Assembly (NCBI GenBank): GCA_021404785.1
Contig: QWHH01000002.1
Location: forward strand, 124,001 to 188,000
Direction: 5' to 3'
From: Lysobacterales bacterium PRO7
Lineage (GTDB): Bacteria; Pseudomonadota; Gammaproteobacteria; Xanthomonadales; Rhodanobacteraceae
Length of the DNA: 64,000 nt
The position numbers and the translations under genes were made by a program. Positions within the stretch are counted from its first letter, which is position 1. Each line of letters starts with the position of its first letter. Below the pieces are notes generated by a model. That model saw only the letters and a program-made list of their open reading frames with translations. It was not told the origin of the DNA and did not search any database. Positions 63,449-64,000 of this stretch are shown one piece after another.

Positions 63449-64000
63449 TCAGGCAGTCTTGACCGTCTCAGCCGGCCGTTGCTCGATCACTTCATCGACC
63501 AGACCATAGGTCTTGGCTTCGGCCGCGCTCTTGAAATTGTCGCGGTCGGTATCCTTGGTGATCTGCTCGATCGGTTGGCCGGTGTGGCGGGCCAGGATCG
63601 CGTTCAGCCTTTCCTTGATCGTCAAGGTTTCCTTGGCATGGATTTCGATATCCGAGGCCTGGCCCTGGAAGCCGCCGAGCGGCTGGTGGATCATGATGCG
63701 CGAGTTCGGCAACGCGTAACGCTTGCCCTTGGCGCCAGCCGCGAGCAGCAGCGAACCCATGCTCGCCGCCTGACCGACGCAGATCGTGCTGACGTCGGGT
63801 TTGATGAACTGCATGGTGTCATAGACCGCCATGCCGGCGGTGACCACGCCGCCGGGCGAGTTGATGTAGAGGTTGATGTCCTTGTCCGGATTCTCGGATT
63901 CCAGGAACAGCAATTGCGCGACGATGACATTGGCCATGTAGTCGTCGATGGGGCCAACACAGAACACCACGCGCTCCTTGAGCAGGCGCGAGTAGATGTC
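63449..64000 (-). CDS. clpP: ATP-dependent Clp protease proteolytic subunit ClpP, start truncated
   Basis: The visible 183 residues cover most of ClpP but not its N terminus, which lies beyond the window edge (first codons read [10 protein letters not shown]). The catalytic Ser is in [11 protein letters not shown], His in [10 protein letters not shown] and Asp in KDTDRDNF. With ClpX downstream it forms the ClpXP protease of regulated proteolysis. Confidence 0.97.
   Translation of the reverse strand, partial: DIYSRLLKERVVFCVGPIDDYMANVIVAQLLFLESENPDKDINLYINSPGGVVTAGMAVYDTMQFIKPDVSTICVGQAASMGSLLLAAGAKGKRYALPNSRIMIHQPLGGFQGQASDIEIHAKETLTIKERLNAILARHTGQPIEQITKDTDRDNFKSAAEAKTYGLVDEVIEQRPAETVKTA

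Overview
The window looks like chromosomal DNA from a high-GC gammaproteobacterium, most likely of the Lysobacterales/Xanthomonadales (Rhodanobacteraceae- or Lysobacter-like). That placement is an inference. It rests on gene order (yajC-secD-secF behind queA-tgt; thrS-infC-rpmI-rplT-pheS-pheT-ihfA-merR; clpP-clpX), on the wealth of secreted peptidases (two M13, M14, S8, prolyl aminopeptidase), on a secreted protein ending in a 'FADGFD' tail, and on the intergenic palindromes. No rRNA, CRISPR array, prophage or insertion sequence was seen.

Layout. 0-4.6 kb: the end of a DUF502 membrane protein and two tandem M13 metallopeptidases. 4.6-10.1 kb: rhomboid protease, an alkyltransferase-like DNA repair protein, an unknown protein, a Pit phosphate transporter with its DUF47 partner, a CNNM/CorC-type transporter and TrmJ. 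10.1-19 kb: a palindromic repeat and suhB, then a minus-strand run from a 32-codon membrane peptide through a DesK/DesR-like two-component system, queA, tgt and yajC to secD and secF. 19-27.5 kb: an orphan class III aminotransferase, a PsiF protein, prolyl aminopeptidase, a three-gene cassette (FAD dehydrogenase, FMN 2-hydroxyacid dehydrogenase, ThDP decarboxylase-like enzyme) and a DUF642 surface protein. 27.5-35.4 kb: the translation cluster thrS-infC-rpmI-rplT-pheST-ihfA-merR-tRNA-Pro, with a structured, terminator-bearing region ahead of thrS. 35.4-41.5 kb: an AraC regulator followed by a tightly coupled set of beta-helix lipoprotein, diheme lipoprotein and TonB-dependent receptor. 41.5-50 kb: M14 peptidase, RNase T, FmdB-like zinc ribbon, cysteine synthase, rnr-rlmB and tRNA-Leu. 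50-64 kb: a giant S8 protease, a BNR-propeller protein, purA, DUF1684, mutL, an AP2-domain protein, clpX and the start-truncated clpP.

How the genes work together. Most of the window is housekeeping. The best candidate for an undescribed system is 35.5-41.5 kb. The lipoprotein pair matches what I recall as TIGR03805 and TIGR03806 (SO2930/HNE_0200 family), a repeatedly co-occurring pair of unknown function. Here the pair overlaps by 1 nt and the second gene overlaps a TonB-dependent receptor by 4 nt, which suggests one outer-membrane uptake or redox unit. Secondary leads are the thrS leader, the micro-ORF coupled to the histidine kinase, and the 2-hydroxyacid cassette.
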